Shown here in pieces: positions 1-6,685 of a stretch of 6,685 bases of DNA; positions within the stretch are counted from its first letter, which is position 1, and each line of letters begins with the position of its first letter. The translations under genes and the position numbers were made by a program. The stretch lies in assembly GCA_037131065.1 (NCBI GenBank), contig JBAXRT010000150.1, forward strand, positions 1 through 6,685. The letters are read 5' to 3'. A model generated the notes under the pieces. That model made no database searches and was not told the DNA's origin. It saw nothing but the letters and a program-made list of their open reading frames with translations. Source of the DNA: JBAXRT01 sp037131065. Lineage in GTDB: Bacteria > Bacteroidota > Bacteroidia > Bacteroidales > FEN-979.

Positions 1-99
1 GTCGATGCCGGGGACATTTGCCCTGAGTGCATTGGCAATGGCAATGGCAGGGAATACATGTCCCCCGGTACCGCCTCCGCTGATGATAACCCTGATCAT
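1..99 (-). CDS. murG: MurG, N-terminal 33 residues (partial, continues beyond window start)
   Basis: This is the start of UDP-N-acetylglucosamine:undecaprenyl-pyrophosphoryl-MurNAc-pentapeptide transferase. MurG is a peripheral membrane GT-B glycosyltransferase that converts lipid I to lipid II on the cytoplasmic face. Translating the minus strand from the ATG at 99-97 gives a short beta strand (MIRVIISG) followed by the glycine-rich loop GGGTGGHVFPAIAIANAL. This loop is the hallmark first motif of MurG and contacts the diphosphate-lipid acceptor side of the active site; the His is residue 14. The frame stays open to base 1, so about 90% of the gene lies outside the window. The ATG is only 2 bases after the ftsW stop codon, which suggests translational coupling; the upstream ribosome binding site is weak. 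The position after ftsW is the standard one in dcw clusters. Confidence 0.95.
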   Translation of the reverse strand, partial: MIRVIISGGGTGGHVFPAIAIANALRANVPGID

Positions 100-101
100 A
101 T

Positions 102-1310
102 TTATCCATTCACGGGAACCGGTGAAACGGGACTTCCGGGCTCGGCCAGGATGTCAATTTCGGTTCCGTTCTTTGTTTCTATTTCTATTCTTCTGCTTAC
201 ACTTAAAATGATCCCTATGGAGATGCTCGTAAACCAGATCGATGTTCCTCCCATACTCACAAGCGGTAAAGTCTGACCGGTGACCGGAAAGAGGTTGACC
301 GCCACGGCCATGTTGATGAGCGCCTGGAATACCAGGCTGAAACCAATCCCCAGGCAGAGCAGGGAGCCGAAATTCCCCTGGCATCTCGCCGCGATCCTGA
401 TCACACGGTAAAAGAGGATCAGGTAGAGCAGCATCACAAACCCGCCACCGATCAGCCCATACTCTTCGATGATGATCGCAAAGATGAAATCGGAATAGGG
501 GTGGGGAAGAAAATTCCGCTGGGTGCTCTTCCCGGGCGATTTTCCGAACAGGCCTCCCGAGACGATAGCAATCTTTGCCTGGTCAACCTGGTAGGTCGCA
601 TCGGGTTCAGCCTCCTTTGAATTGATGAAGTGATCAACCCTGCTTACCCATGTCGTTCCGCGTGGAAAGAGTTTAGGAAAGAGGATGGATATTGTAAAGA
701 TCAGGATGATTCCCACAAGGCTAACACCGATGAGGGAGAAAATGTATTTCAGGCTGATGCGACCGATGAACATCAGCACCAGACAGGTCACAAAGAGGAT
801 GGCAGCCGTTGAAAAATTGGCCGGAAGTATAAGCACGCAGACCGCTGCAACAGGAATGATCACAGGCAGGAAACCCTGTTTGAAATCCTTGACCATCTCC
901 TGCTTCTTGCTAAGTACCCTGGCCAGGTACATGATGAGAATTAGTTTTGCTACATCAGAGCTCTGGAAAGTAAGATTGACGATCGGAACCGTGAGCCACC
1001 GGTTCGCCTCGTTCAGGTTGGTGCCGGAGACAAGGGTTACAATGAGCAGTGGAAAAGTCAGCCACAGGCCGATTTGTGAGATCCTGCTGTAGTATGTATA
1101 TTTAATGAGGTGGGTAAAATACATCAGGACCAGTCCAAGCAGGAGAATGACAAAATGCTTGACAAGGTAGTATTCGGTGTTGCCGTGCTGTTTTTTATAT
1201 GCCAGTGTGCCGGTCGAACTGTACACCGCCAGAAGGGAGAATATCGAAAGAATGATCACCACAATCCAGATGACCTTATCTCCTTTCATATTTTTAAAAA
1301 ACTGCAGCAT
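102..1310 (-). CDS. ftsW: FtsW, SEDS-family septal peptidoglycan glycosyltransferase
   Basis: A 402-residue polytopic inner-membrane protein of the SEDS family (FtsW/RodA/SpoVE). It polymerises lipid II into glycan strands at the septum together with its partner transpeptidase FtsI, encoded upstream in the same cluster. Visible features: a short cytoplasmic N-terminus, a first membrane segment at about residues 12-30, and around ten hydrophobic segments in all. The family motifs are NRWL (103-106), a long periplasmic loop at about 212-275 with GKSPGKSTQRNFLPHPYSDFIF, and PVTGQTLPLVSMGGTS (342-357). Asp274 in the YSDFIF motif matches the aspartate required for polymerase activity in RodA and FtsW. 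The C-terminal tail after residue 373 is polar and ends Pro/Val-rich. The start at 1310 follows the murD remnant stop by 6 bases and has AAGGGA at good spacing; Met8 is a less likely alternative. The position between murD and murG favours FtsW over RodA. Confidence 0.96.
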   Translation of the reverse strand: MLQFFKNMKGDKVIWIVVIILSIFSLLAVYSSTGTLAYKKQHGNTEYYLVKHFVILLLGLVLMYFTHLIKYTYYSRISQIGLWLTFPLLIVTLVSGTNLNEANRWLTVPIVNLTFQSSDVAKLILIMYLARVLSKKQEMVKDFKQGFLPVIIPVAAVCVLILPANFSTAAILFVTCLVLMFIGRISLKYIFSLIGVSLVGIILIFTISILFPKLFPRGTTWVSRVDHFINSKEAEPDATYQVDQAKIAIVSGGLFGKSPGKSTQRNFLPHPYSDFIFAIIIEEYGLIGGGFVMLLYLILFYRVIRIAARCQGNFGSLLCLGIGFSLVFQALINMAVAVNLFPVTGQTLPLVSMGGTSIWFTSISIGIILSVSRRIEIETKNGTEIDILAEPGSPVSPVPVNG

Positions 1311-1319
1311 ATTCCCTTA
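1311..1319 (-). promoter_or_regulatory. Ribosome binding site of ftsW overlapping the murD remnant stop
   Basis: Read on the minus strand the sequence is TAAGGGAATATG. The murD stop TAA (1319-1317) runs into an AAGGGA Shine-Dalgarno-like motif, with the ftsW ATG at 1310. This supports the ftsW start and suggests that ftsW translation is coupled to translation of the truncated murD. Confidence 0.6.
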
Positions 1320-1865
1320 TAGGTTTTTAACGGAACTTCTGAAAGCCTTTCCGCGATCCTCATAATTTTCGAACAGATCAAAGCTGGCACATGCAGGCGA
1401 AAGCAATGCCACATCACCCTTCTCCCCGAAATAGTAAGCCGCATGCAGGGCCTCATCCATGGAGATGACATCTGCCATCGGGATCTCAAGATGACCGAAG
1501 GCCTTGTGAAGATTACGGTTGTCGAGGCCGAGACAGACAATGGCCTTGACCCTTTTTGTCACCAGTTCCATGAGCTGCGAATAATCATTATTCCTGTCGA
1601 CCCCCCCTGCAATCCAGATCACCGGCTTGTTCATGCTTTCCAGTGCAAACCAGGTCGAATTGACATTGGAAGAACGGGAATCGTTGATAAATTCGATCCC
1701 ATGGATGTTGGCCACATGCTCCAGCCGGTGTTCCGTATGTTGGAAATCACAGAGACTCTCCTTGATGAACTCTTTGCGGATATCGCGGATTCGTGGGGCT
1801 ACCGTGGCAGCCAGGGTGTCGTACACCGTGGAATTTCCCTGTAATGCTAACGCTTCTAGTGTCAT
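1317..1865 (-). CDS. murD: Truncated MurD: C-terminal domain only, about 260 N-terminal residues missing
   Basis: Full-length MurD (UDP-MurNAc-L-alanine:D-glutamate ligase, usually about 440-450 residues) adds D-Glu using ATP in the cytoplasm. Here only 182 residues remain. The first ~35 match the end of the central domain (LEALALQG, then a segment ending in LAA). The rest is a recognisable C-terminal domain: EHRLE (45-49), FINDSRSSNVNSTW (59-72), GGVDRNNDY (87-95) and LSPACASFDLFENYEDRG (155-172). The N-terminal UDP-binding domain and the P-loop (GTNGKTT type) are absent, and nothing between this ORF and mraY could encode them. The ORF cannot be a working ligase alone. Two substitutions stand out: the usual HN..N before LAA reads ST..D, and the Lys of the NDSKATN motif is Arg. 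The ATG at 1865 has a good ribosome binding site. It could be a pseudogene, a deletion product or an assembly artefact; identity as MurD is secure, functional status is not. Confidence 0.9.
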   Translation of the reverse strand: MTLEALALQGNSTVYDTLAATVAPRIRDIRKEFIKESLCDFQHTEHRLEHVANIHGIEFINDSRSSNVNSTWFALESMNKPVIWIAGGVDRNNDYSQLMELVTKRVKAIVCLGLDNRNLHKAFGHLEIPMADVISMDEALHAAYYFGEKGDVALLSPACASFDLFENYEDRGKAFRSSVKNL

Positions 1866-1876
1866 AGGCTTCCTTA
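1866..1876 (-). promoter_or_regulatory. Ribosome binding site before the murD remnant, at the putative deletion junction
   Basis: On the minus strand the sequence reads TAAGGAAGCCTATG. The mraY stop TAA (1876-1874) overlaps an AAGGA motif placed 5 bases before the ATG at 1865. This is probably the native start region of murD, now joined directly to the 3' third of the gene. It means the remnant is likely translated if the sequence is correct. Confidence 0.55.
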
Positions 1877-3133
1877 TCTGAGTTTAAGAGTTACGATTGT
1901 TAATACGGCCAGCATGATCCCTACAATGAGGAACCGCATCACGATCTTCGATTCATGATAGCCAAGCTTTTGAAAATGATGGTGCAGGGGCGACATTTTG
2001 AAGATCCTGCGCCCCTCTCCGAATCTCCGTTTTGTGTATTTGAACCAGCTAACCTGGAGAACAACCGAAAGATTTTCGGCCAGGAATATCCCGCAGAAAA
2101 TGGGGATCAGGATCTCTTTCCGGATCATGATTGCAAATACCGCAATGATGCCGCCCAGGGCAAGACTGCCTGTATCTCCCATGAATACCTGGGCAGGATA
2201 GGAGTTGTACCATAAAAAGCCGATACAGGCCCCAACAAAGGCGCTGACGTAGATGGCCAGCTCGCCGGTATTTGGAATATACATGATATTGAGGTAGTTG
2301 GCAAAGACAATGTTGCCGGAAACATAGGCAAGCACCCCGAGGGTCACTCCGATGATGGCAGAGGTCCCGGTCGCCAGTCCGTCAAGCCCGTCGGTGAGGT
2401 TTGCACCGTTGGAAACCGCAATGATGATAAAGATGATGATCGGGACAAAGATCAGCCAGGTCCATTTCCGGGCTCCTTCACCCATCCAGGAGATCAGACT
2501 GCTGTAGTCGAATTCATTATTCTTTACAAAGGGAATTGTTGTTTTTGTTGATTTAACAGGTGTTTTGGAGAAAATTTTTGCTTTTTCCTGCGTGGTTGAG
2601 CCCTCTACATTGAATATCTCTGTGGAGGGAACATAAGCCGATTGCTGTAGCCTTTCCCTGATCACGATATCATCGCTGAAATACATAGTGAACCCAACCA
2701 GGAGCCCGATGCCGATCTGTCCCATGATCTTGATCCGGCCAGGCAGGCCCTTCTTGTCTCTCTTGAATACCTTTATGTAATCATCGAGGAATCCGATCAG
2801 GCCCAGCCATACGGTTGTGATCAGTACGATCACGATATATATATTGTGCAGTTTTGCAAAGAGGAGGGTGGGGATCAGGATAGCTGATAAAATGATGAGT
2901 CCACCCATGGTCGGTGTCCCTTGCTTCTGCTGCTGACCCTCAAGTCCCAGATCACGGACGGTCTCCCCGACCTGTTTGCGTCTCAGAAAATTGATCAGCC
3001 GCTTCCCGATGATCATGGAGATGAACAGGGAGGTGATCAGCGCTGCCGCGGCCCGGAAGGAGATGTACTGAAATACGCCGGCTCCGGGGACGCTGAAGGC
3101 TTTATGCAGGTAGATGAAAAGATAATAGAGCAT
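1874..3133 (-). CDS. mraY: MraY, phospho-N-acetylmuramoyl-pentapeptide transferase
   Basis: A 419-residue polytopic inner-membrane enzyme that transfers phospho-MurNAc-pentapeptide from UDP to undecaprenyl phosphate, giving lipid I. The family landmarks are all present: GTPTMGGL (72-79), LDDYIK with the paired aspartates D117 and D118, NGANLTDGLDGLATG (242-256), AQVFMGDTGSLALGG (314-328) with the Mg-binding aspartate at D320, and the PLHHHF histidine motif (382-387). About ten hydrophobic segments are visible. The protein is longer than the ~360-residue enzymes of Proteobacteria because of a hydrophilic insertion at about residues 155-222 between two membrane segments, as seen in Bacteroidota. 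The C-terminus (VLTIVTLKLR) looks complete, so the damage to murD downstream did not touch this gene. The start lies 3 bases after the murE stop. No clear Shine-Dalgarno is visible there, so initiation probably depends on coupling. Confidence 0.97.
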   Translation of the reverse strand: MLYYLFIYLHKAFSVPGAGVFQYISFRAAAALITSLFISMIIGKRLINFLRRKQVGETVRDLGLEGQQQKQGTPTMGGLIILSAILIPTLLFAKLHNIYIVIVLITTVWLGLIGFLDDYIKVFKRDKKGLPGRIKIMGQIGIGLLVGFTMYFSDDIVIRERLQQSAYVPSTEIFNVEGSTTQEKAKIFSKTPVKSTKTTIPFVKNNEFDYSSLISWMGEGARKWTWLIFVPIIIFIIIAVSNGANLTDGLDGLATGTSAIIGVTLGVLAYVSGNIVFANYLNIMYIPNTGELAIYVSAFVGACIGFLWYNSYPAQVFMGDTGSLALGGIIAVFAIMIRKEILIPIFCGIFLAENLSVVLQVSWFKYTKRRFGEGRRIFKMSPLHHHFQKLGYHESKIVMRFLIVGIMLAVLTIVTLKLR

Positions 3134-3136
3134 AGG

Positions 3137-4639
3137 CTATGATTTTTGATTTACCTGATTATCTGTTTCCCCGGAACCTTGTCCGGTATCAAAAAGCACC
3201 TCTCTCAGTATCTCCCGGTCATCAAAATGGTGACGCTCTCCCTTTATCTCCTGGTAGGTTTCATGACCCTTCCCTGCCACCAGCAGGATGTCGCCGGCCT
3301 TAGCCAGGGCGCAGGCTGTTTTGATTGCCTCCAGCCTGTTTACGATCACCAGCACTTTTTTCGACTGGTGTATCTCCACCCCCTTGACCATGTCGGCCAG
3401 GATTGCCTCAGGCTCCTCATTCCTTGGATTATCGGATGTCAGGATGACCCGGTCGCTGAAATTACATGCGATCCTGGCCATGGCCGGCCGCTTGGCGACA
3501 TCCCTGTTCCCTCCGGCTCCGACAACCGTAATCAGCTGTTCATTATGTGTCCGGATGGCCTGTATTGTCTCAAGGACATTCTGCAGTGCATCCGGCGTGT
3601 GGGCATAATCAACGATGGCGGTGATCCCGTTCTCCGACCTGATGGGATTAAACCTGCCATCAACCGGCTCCATCCTGCTAAGGCAGGTCAGCACTCCGGT
3701 TGGGTCCTGTCCGAGCAGCATGGATGCAGCATATGCCGTCAGCAGATTATAGGCATTAAAACTCCCGATCAGCCTGAACCAGGCATCCTGCCCGTCAAAA
3801 TTCAGCTGCAACCCCTGGAACTGGTTCTCCACGATCCTGCAACGGAAATCAGCCATCGACTGAAGACTGTATGTGTGCTTTGACGCCTTCGTGTTCTGGA
3901 TCATCACCATTCCGTTCTTATCGTCCTTGTTGACCAGGGCAAAAGCGTGTGGGGCCAGCTGATCAAAAAATCCCTTCTTCGCCTTCAGGTAGGCGTCGAA
4001 GGTTTCATGGTAATCCAGGTGGTCGTGTGTGAGGTTAGTGAATATCCCCCCGCTGAAAACCAGCCCTGCAATCCGTTGCTGGTCCACGGCATGCGACGAG
4101 ACCTCCATAAAGCAGTAAGAACAACCCTCCCCGGCCATCCTGGAAAGAAGCTGATTCAGTTGTACCGGATCAGGCGTCGTATGGGTTGACGGGACAATGG
4201 TTTCATTGATCTTGTTCTGTATGGTGGAGATCAGTCCCGCGCCATGGCCGAGGTCCCGGAACAGCTGATGAAGCAGGGTGACGGTAGTCGTTTTTCCGTT
4301 GGTGCCGGTCACGCCGACAAGCTTCATTTTCCCAGAAGGATTATCATAAAATGCTGAGGCCATGATACCAAGGCTTTTCCTGCAATCTTCCGTCACCAGG
4401 CAGCAAACCCCTTTTTCCAGGTGGGGTGGCAGTGTTTCGCATACGATGGCGGAGGCTCCTTTTTCAATGGCGGCGCCAATGAACTGATGACCATCGGAAG
4501 ATCCTCCCCTGATGGCAAAAAAGAGGGTGCCAGGCTCAACCTTTCGTGAATCGAAGTGAAGGGCATGAACAGGAATACCAGGCTGACCGATGGTCCTGAT
4601 CACCCCTGATTCTTTCATTATTTCACTCAGCAGCTTCAT
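3137..4639 (-). CDS. murE: MurE, UDP-MurNAc-L-Ala-D-Glu:meso-diaminopimelate ligase
   Basis: A 500-residue cytoplasmic Mur ligase that adds the third stem-peptide residue with ATP. The N-terminal UDP-MurNAc-dipeptide domain (about 1-105) contains DSRKVEPGTLFFAI (30-43). The central ATPase domain has the P-loop GTNGKTTT (112-119), TTPDP (154-158), EVSSHA (179-184), NLTHDHLDYH (202-211) and a lysine at 221 that fits the position carbamylated in this family. The C-terminal domain has DYAHTPD (344-350), GAGGNRD (374-380), DNPRNEEP (403-410) and GKGHE (457-461). The DNPR motif is characteristic of enzymes specific for meso-diaminopimelate rather than lysine. The last ~15 residues are a polar tail. 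The ATG overlaps the ftsI stop by 4 bases (ATGA), and mraY follows 3 bases after the stop. All key residues are present, so it appears functional. Confidence 0.97.
   Translation of the reverse strand: MKLLSEIMKESGVIRTIGQPGIPVHALHFDSRKVEPGTLFFAIRGGSSDGHQFIGAAIEKGASAIVCETLPPHLEKGVCCLVTEDCRKSLGIMASAFYDNPSGKMKLVGVTGTNGKTTTVTLLHQLFRDLGHGAGLISTIQNKINETIVPSTHTTPDPVQLNQLLSRMAGEGCSYCFMEVSSHAVDQQRIAGLVFSGGIFTNLTHDHLDYHETFDAYLKAKKGFFDQLAPHAFALVNKDDKNGMVMIQNTKASKHTYSLQSMADFRCRIVENQFQGLQLNFDGQDAWFRLIGSFNAYNLLTAYAASMLLGQDPTGVLTCLSRMEPVDGRFNPIRSENGITAIVDYAHTPDALQNVLETIQAIRTHNEQLITVVGAGGNRDVAKRPAMARIACNFSDRVILTSDNPRNEEPEAILADMVKGVEIHQSKKVLVIVNRLEAIKTACALAKAGDILLVAGKGHETYQEIKGERHHFDDREILREVLFDTGQGSGETDNQVNQKS
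4636..4639 (-). other. ATGA stop-start overlap between ftsI and murE
   Basis: The murE ATG (4639-4637) and the ftsI TGA (4638-4636) share bases on the minus strand. This is the classic arrangement for translational coupling by terminating and reinitiating ribosomes. It confirms both the end of ftsI and the start of murE. Confidence 0.85.
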
Positions 4640-6685
4640 GCCTGGGCTTTTGGTTTGTCTTTTACGATCAGCTGGAGGTCAAGCACAACCTGGCTTCCTC
4701 GTGGTACCGGCGCTCCTGCCGGGACCGATTGCCTGACAACGGTGCCTCTGCCGTTGACTGACACAACCAGCCCCTGCTGTTCCAGAAGATAAACGGCATC
4801 CTTCAACCCAAGTCCCGTTACATCGGGCATGATCCCCTTCACGACATTTTTTGGAATGTTATAATGCATGGAGGCAAAGGCAGAGGATACAGAATCCTTT
4901 GGCAGCGGGATGAGGATATCATTCCTGTTTGAGTAAAGTTTATCGGAGATCTCTCTGAAAACAGGCGCTGAAATGGCTCCGCCGTAATATTTTCCTTTTT
5001 TCGGATTCACAATTACAACCATGCAGGTATATTTCGGATCATCAGCAGGGAAGTAGCCCACAAAGGATCCTTTATATTTTACCTGCTTGGTATCCTGGCG
5101 GTAGCCGCGGTTGTTCTGAGCGATCTGCGCAGTCCCGGTCTTCCCTGCAATCTTGTATGCAGGGGTCCTGATATTGGTGGCGGTTCCCTTTTCGACAACG
5201 CCCTCCAGCATGATCTTTGCTTTTTTAATTGTGGAGGGAGAGGCGATCCGGGGATTGATCACGATGGGATTGAATTTTTCAACCACCTGGCCGTTCTTAC
5301 GGATCTCTTTTACAAACTGGGGCTTGACCATCACCCCGTCGTTAGCAACCGCATTGTAAAGAGTGATGAGGTGGATCGGAGCAAGGGCCACCTCATAGCC
5401 GATGGACATCCAGGGAAGTGATAATGCAGACCAGTAGCGGCTTTTGGTATTTTTTATATATGGCTTCCCCTCTCCGGAGATCTGGAGTTCAAGTGGGCGG
5501 TTGATGCCGAGGCGGTAAAGTCCGTCAATATACTGCTGAGGACGAAGTGCATAAGCCGCATAGATCATTTTGGAGGTGCCCACATTGGAAGATTTTTCGA
5601 AGACCTGCTCTACCGGAATTGTCCCGTATCCACCCTTATGAGAATCTTCCATCTTCCTGCCCGAATACATGGTAATACCGTTTCCTGTGTTGACCGGGGT
5701 GTTCAGATCGACTTTGCCATCTTCCAGGGCAACAAGAAAAGAGGCAAGCTTGAAAGTGGAACCGGGTTCGGCACAATCCTGGATAGCGTAATTGAGAACC
5801 TCCTCGTATTTCCCGTCTTTGGTGCGGCCGAGATTCACTATGGCCTTTACATAGCCAGTCTTCACCTCCATAAGGATCACACAGCCGTAATCCGCACTGT
5901 CGGCTATGAGTTCCTTCCTGAGTGCCCGGTCGGCAAGATCCTGCATGTTAATGTCGAGGGTCGTGATGATATCGGCTCCATTCTGAGGCTCGACCTGGGT
6001 ATCAGGATCAACTGGCATCCATACTCCCCCGCTGACGCGTCGCTCAAGGCATTGCCCGTTGATCCCCTGTAGGTATTTCGTGAACGACCCCTCAAGCCCG
6101 AGATAGACCCGGTTCCGGGCTGCTTCATTTTCGTATCCGATGGTGCGTTTTGCCAGTGATTTATAAGGAAGCTCACGGCGGTACTGCGGCACGACGATCA
6201 GTCCTCCCATGTATTTTCCCCTCCTGAAGATTGGGAATTTCCTGACCTTCTCCAGGTCGGGGTAAGTAACGTCGCGCTCCAGCAGAAGGTAACGGTCCAT
6301 GTTCCTCCGGCCTTCCCAGAGGATATCTTTATATTCGGAGACAGTGTGATCCTTGAACTGCCTGGAGAGACAGAATGCAAGAGAATCGATATTGCTGTTA
6401 AAGACACGGTCGGTGAGAGAATCGGTCACCATATCCATCCTGATGTCGAATATCGGGACCGAAACGGCAAGCAGGGTTCCGTCATCGGAACAGATATTGC
6501 CACGGATGGCATCGATCTCGAACATGCACAACTCCTGCTTGGCTGCCATCTGCGTGAGTTCACTCTTTTCGAACGACTGGATGTAGATGGCCCTGGCCAT
6601 GATGAAAAGTGCAAAGAGGAATACCCCGAAATAGACCAGGTAAACACGGAGCAGTATGTCTTTTTTAATATCTTTAACCCCGGTT
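4636..6685 (-). CDS. ftsI: FtsI (PBP3-type) division transpeptidase with a PASTA domain, 5' end outside window
   Basis: A class B penicillin-binding protein that crosslinks septal peptidoglycan in the periplasm alongside FtsW. Of 682 visible residues, 28 precede the first in-frame Met (6600-6598). They include most of the membrane anchor (DILLRVYLVYFGVFLFALFI), with no stop and no ATG up to the window edge, so the true start lies just beyond 6685. Counting from the Met at 6600: RGNI motif at 33-36; N-terminal dimerisation (pedestal) domain to about 200; transpeptidase domain from about 205 with STFK (281-284, nucleophile Ser281), SSN (337-339) and KTGT (487-490); and a single PASTA domain at about 591-644 (MPDVTGLGLKDAVYLLEQQG at its start). 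All three catalytic motifs are intact. A short Lys/Ala tail follows. Position upstream of murE, and the PASTA domain, fit Bacteroidota FtsI. It might be labelled pbpB or spoVD-like in other annotations. Confidence 0.95.
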   Translation of the reverse strand, partial: TGVKDIKKDILLRVYLVYFGVFLFALFIMARAIYIQSFEKSELTQMAAKQELCMFEIDAIRGNICSDDGTLLAVSVPIFDIRMDMVTDSLTDRVFNSNIDSLAFCLSRQFKDHTVSEYKDILWEGRRNMDRYLLLERDVTYPDLEKVRKFPIFRRGKYMGGLIVVPQYRRELPYKSLAKRTIGYENEAARNRVYLGLEGSFTKYLQGINGQCLERRVSGGVWMPVDPDTQVEPQNGADIITTLDINMQDLADRALRKELIADSADYGCVILMEVKTGYVKAIVNLGRTKDGKYEEVLNYAIQDCAEPGSTFKLASFLVALEDGKVDLNTPVNTGNGITMYSGRKMEDSHKGGYGTIPVEQVFEKSSNVGTSKMIYAAYALRPQQYIDGLYRLGINRPLELQISGEGKPYIKNTKSRYWSALSLPWMSIGYEVALAPIHLITLYNAVANDGVMVKPQFVKEIRKNGQVVEKFNPIVINPRIASPSTIKKAKIMLEGVVEKGTATNIRTPAYKIAGKTGTAQIAQNNRGYRQDTKQVKYKGSFVGYFPADDPKYTCMVVIVNPKKGKYYGGAISAPVFREISDKLYSNRNDILIPLPKDSVSSAFASMHYNIPKNVVKGIMPDVTGLGLKDAVYLLEQQGLVVSVNGRGTVVRQSVPAGAPVPRGSQVVLDLQLIVKDKPKAQA

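Noticed and set aside
28..48. Short GGCAAT repeat near the window start
   Set aside because: It encodes the conserved AIAIAN segment of the first MurG motif, so it is coding sequence rather than a regulatory repeat.
1866..1873. Possibility that the missing MurD half is encoded in another frame or has been moved next to mraY
   Set aside because: Only 8 bases separate mraY from the remnant, and every other part of the window is accounted for by intact genes; no second MurD segment is present.
2410..2450. Low-complexity GATGAT-rich stretch that looks like a short tandem repeat
   Set aside because: It encodes an Ile-rich transmembrane helix of MraY (PIIIFIIIAV); the repetition is explained by repeated ATC/ATT codons.
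3131..3138. The 8 bases AGCCTATG (minus strand) occur at both the mraY start and the murD remnant start
   Set aside because: A match this short at two start sites is plausibly chance, and it does not explain the murD deletion, whose breakpoints lie within murD rather than at the mraY start.
3146..3883. 245-codon open frame on the plus strand, antisense to murE
   Set aside because: It lies wholly inside murE, which has all its catalytic motifs on the opposite strand. The translation is Cys/His/Pro-rich with no recognisable domain, as expected of a shadow frame.
5638..6072. 144-codon plus-strand open frame inside ftsI
   Set aside because: It overlaps the intact pedestal and transpeptidase coding sequence, has no recognisable domain and no independent support.

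Overview
The window is a compact stretch of a division and cell wall (dcw) gene cluster. All genes lie on the minus strand, so transcription runs from high to low coordinates in the order ftsI (5' end cut by the window), murE, mraY, a severely shortened murD, ftsW, murG (first 33 codons only). This is the usual dcw order. The protein features point to Bacteroidota: FtsI carries one C-terminal PASTA domain, MraY has a long extra loop on the periplasmic side, and MurD, FtsW and the FtsI membrane anchor read like that phylum's versions. MurE has a DNPR motif, which indicates meso-diaminopimelate peptidoglycan. The assignment rests on remembered family features, not on a database search.

Layout: 4636-6685 ftsI (transpeptidase for septal wall); 3137-4639 murE (adds the third stem-peptide residue); 1874-3133 mraY (makes lipid I); 1317-1865 remnant of murD (should add D-Glu); 102-1310 ftsW (septal glycan polymerase); 1-99 start of murG (makes lipid II). 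Adjacent genes overlap by 4 bases or are separated by 2 to 8 bases. There is no room for internal promoters or terminators and I see none. I see no tRNA, rRNA, mobile element, CRISPR array or long repeat.

Together the genes cover cytoplasmic precursor assembly (MurD, MurE), transfer to the lipid carrier (MraY, MurG), and polymerisation and crosslinking at the division site (FtsW, FtsI).

The one striking anomaly is murD. Only 182 codons remain, corresponding to the C-terminal domain plus the last few dozen residues of the central domain. The UDP-binding N-terminal domain and the ATP-binding P-loop are absent, and just 8 bases separate the mraY stop from the start of this remnant. The reading frame is open and has a good ribosome binding site. 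MurD is normally essential, so this is either a real in-frame deletion with MurD activity supplied elsewhere, or an assembly error. I see no evidence for an undescribed system beyond this.
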